Shown here piece after piece: positions 62,158 to 64,000 of a stretch of DNA of 64,000 nucleotides. Position 1 is the stretch's first letter. Each line of letters opens with the position of its first letter. The notes beneath the pieces were generated by a model. That model was not told where the DNA came from and ran no database searches. It saw only the letters and a list, made by a program, of their open reading frames with translations. Source of the DNA: an uncultured Alphaproteobacteria bacterium (GTDB taxonomy: Bacteria > Pseudomonadota > Alphaproteobacteria > UBA6615); contig CALSML010000003.1 of assembly GCA_943787445.1 (NCBI GenBank), positions 40,256 through 104,255 on the forward strand. The letters are read 5' to 3'. Both the position numbers and the translations under genes were made by a program.

Positions 62158-64000
62158 ATGTTGGAAGCGCTAAGAAATGCCTCCAAAAGCTGGGTGATGA
62201 AGATCATTCTTGGTGCCCTGGCTCTCACGTTCGTGTTGTTCTTCGGAACAGATTTCGGCGGTGGCGGCGGCCATGGCGGCGGAGGCGGCAGCCCGAACTC
62301 CGTGCTGGAAGTTGGTGAACAGAACTTTACGGTCCATCAGGTCGGACGTGAATTCAATCAGGAAGTGCAGCAGGTCAGCCAACGAACTGGCCAGCGCCTC
62401 GACACCCAGACGGCCATCAATATCGGCCTGCTGGATCGCACAATCGCGCGTCTGGCCTCGCAATCTTTATTTGATCAGGCTGCACAGAATTTTGGTGTGG
62501 CAGCCTCAACCAGTGCAGCTGCCGATGCGATCCGCAGTTTGCCGCAATTCCAGGACGCAGCCGGCCGCTTTAGCCGCGCGCAGTTTGAAGCCACCCTGCA
62601 GCACCAGGGTCTCAGCGAAGCCGATTTTGTCAATCAGGTTCAGCTCGATCTCCTGCGCAGCCAGTATATCGGGACCATCCAGAACGCCATCACAGCGCCG
62701 GTTATCCTCCGGGATGCCATCCATGGGCGCCGTGCAGAGCGCCGCATCGCCGATATCGTGACGATCCCGGCCGGTGCAATTTCATCAGCCCCAGACCCCG
62801 ATGAAGCACAGCTCGGCGCGTTTTATCAGAATATCGAGACAGCTTTGAGACTCCCGAGTTCCGGAGTGCCACCGTTGCCAGTCTGGATGCGGAAACTCTG
62901 GCCAAATCCATCGTCATTCCGAGCGAAGATATCGAGGACGCGTATCAGTCCCGGATTAATGACTTTCAGGTTCCCGAAACCCGGGATGTGATGCAGGCAA
63001 GTCTGCTGTCGCGTGAAGATGCAGAGCGTGCTCTTGCTTTGATCCGTGCCGGAAAGTCACTCGCAGAGGCCTGCGGAAGAGGTCTCCGGGCTTCCCCCCG
63101 TTGATATGGGTACTGTTGGACGGGGTGATATAGCACTTTCCGAACTTGCCGATGCCGCTTTTGCATTGTCTACTGGCCAGATCAGCGACCCCGTTGAAAG
63201 CTCTTTGGGCTGGCACCTGATCGAAGTTTCAAACATCACCCGGGACGCACCATTCCGTTTACCGAAGCGCGGGATGGCATTCGTGAAGAACTGGCCCGTG
63301 AAGAATCCATCGACCGGATATTCGATGTCCTGAACGATGTTGAAGACGGTCTTGCGGCTGGCAGCACCATTGATGCCGTGGCCCGCGACAGCAATATGAC
63401 GACGTTGCGGCTGGACGGTATCGCACGCAATGGCCAGCTAGAGGGCAGCGCTGCGGATTCCGAACCGGCCCTACCCACTGAATTGGTGTCTCGATTGTTC
63501 GAAATGCAGAAAACCGACGCGACCGAGGTTATCGAAAGTCAGGCGGGCGGCTTTTCTATCCTCCGCCTTGATCGCATCGATGCCCCTCGAATTCCAGAGA
63601 TGAGTGAAGTTCGCAATATCGCTGTTGATGCCTGGAAAGATGATCAGCTGCGCAGCATCGCTGATGACACGGCAGGTAAAATTGCAGAACGCGCGAAGAC
63701 CGGCGAGAGCCTGGAAGCCCTGGCGAGTGAATTTGGCGGTCGGTTTGAGCGCTCCCCTGCCTTTGATCGAACCGGGGAAGGCGCAACTGTGCCGCTGGAC
63801 CTGATCAATCCGTTGTTCGAGGCCGCAGAAGGCGACGTCATCTCGCTTCCTGTCGCAGCCGGTGCTGCGGTCGGCAAGCTGATTGGCATCGAAGCCGCCG
63901 ATCCGAACGATCCCCAGCGTGAAGAACTCGCCCGTGCGATTTCGGGTCAGATTGCCAATGATCTGGTGACCCAGCTGTCCGATGCACTGCAGGACGACAT
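62158..64000 (+). CDS. ppiD: PpiD/SurA-like periplasmic peptidyl-prolyl isomerase, three frameshifts, 3' end outside window
   Basis: A membrane-anchored parvulin chaperone. One N-terminal helix (VMKIILGALALTFVLFFGTD) and a glycine-rich tract (GGGGGHGGGGGS) precede the SurA-like N domain, starting at VLEVGEQNFTVHQVGREFNQ. The frame breaks at 62844-62846 (one base missing), 63072 (one extra) and 63239-63241 (one missing). The parvulin domain reads GLPPVDMGTVGRGDIALSEL and SDPVESSLGWHLIEVSNIT across these. It helps fold outer membrane proteins near the SecYEG exit. It is divergent from tpiA across about 200 bp. The protein continues past the right edge. Confidence 0.88.

Overview
The window looks like an alphaproteobacterial chromosome. 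The reasons are gene content and order: pcm next to tolC, dusB-ntrB-ntrC-ntrY-ntrX-trkA-dat-hfq-hflX in series, a fused ispDF, and a PDH cluster whose E1-beta carries its own lipoyl domain. The genus cannot be told from the sequence alone. I see no CRISPR array, insertion sequence, prophage or rRNA operon. Two tRNA genes are present (Cys-GCA and Asn-GTT).

Layout. 0-3.3 kb: start of tolC, pcm, tRNA-Cys and an O-acetylhomoserine sulfhydrylase. 3.4-8.9 kb: a plastic stretch with a truncated glutathione transferase, a 991-aa secreted orphan protein with an AT-rich first third, an SDR, and two 5'-truncated genes abutting head to head. 8.9-30 kb: accessory metabolism (quinone-type reductases, LysR, VOC, cyclase, TM2 pair, transporters, a type III polyketide synthase operon, malonyl-CoA decarboxylase, dienelactone hydrolase, TauD dioxygenase, a lone molybdopterin oxidase subunit). 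30-32.5 kb: TPR-sulfotransferase. 32.5-46.6 kb: the nitrogen regulation and RNA/GTPase block, free of visible errors. 46.7-49.4 kb: ispDF-pgpA-cinA-VOC on the plus strand. 49.4-62 kb: a long minus-strand housekeeping series, coq10-like, lipA, lpd, pdhC, pdhB, pdhA, ftsB, eno, kdsA, pyrG, secG and tpiA. It is divergent from ppiD, which runs off the right end.

How the genes work together. lpd, pdhC, pdhB and pdhA encode the pyruvate dehydrogenase complex and lipA makes its lipoyl cofactor. eno and tpiA are glycolytic. kdsA feeds LPS, pyrG makes CTP, and ispDF feeds isoprenoids. ntrBC and ntrYX are two nitrogen-linked two-component pairs. A DMT-family transporter, a type III PKS and an isoprenylcysteine-methyltransferase-like enzyme form a compact operon that probably makes, methylates and perhaps exports an alkylpyrone or alkylresorcinol-like product.

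Quality warning. I count about 28 single-base indels, mostly in short homopolymers, that break otherwise well conserved genes. They include indispensable ones (pyrG with seven, tpiA and secG with three each, lpd, lipA, kdsA, ispDF). They concentrate at 58.7-63.3 kb and are absent from 32.5-46.7 kb. Sequencing or assembly error is a better explanation than gene decay. These genes are therefore listed as CDS spanning the full locus with the break points named. Only the 5'-truncated remnants are called pseudogenes. I did not find a convincing novel multi-gene system. The 991-aa orphan and the PKS operon are the best candidates for follow-up.
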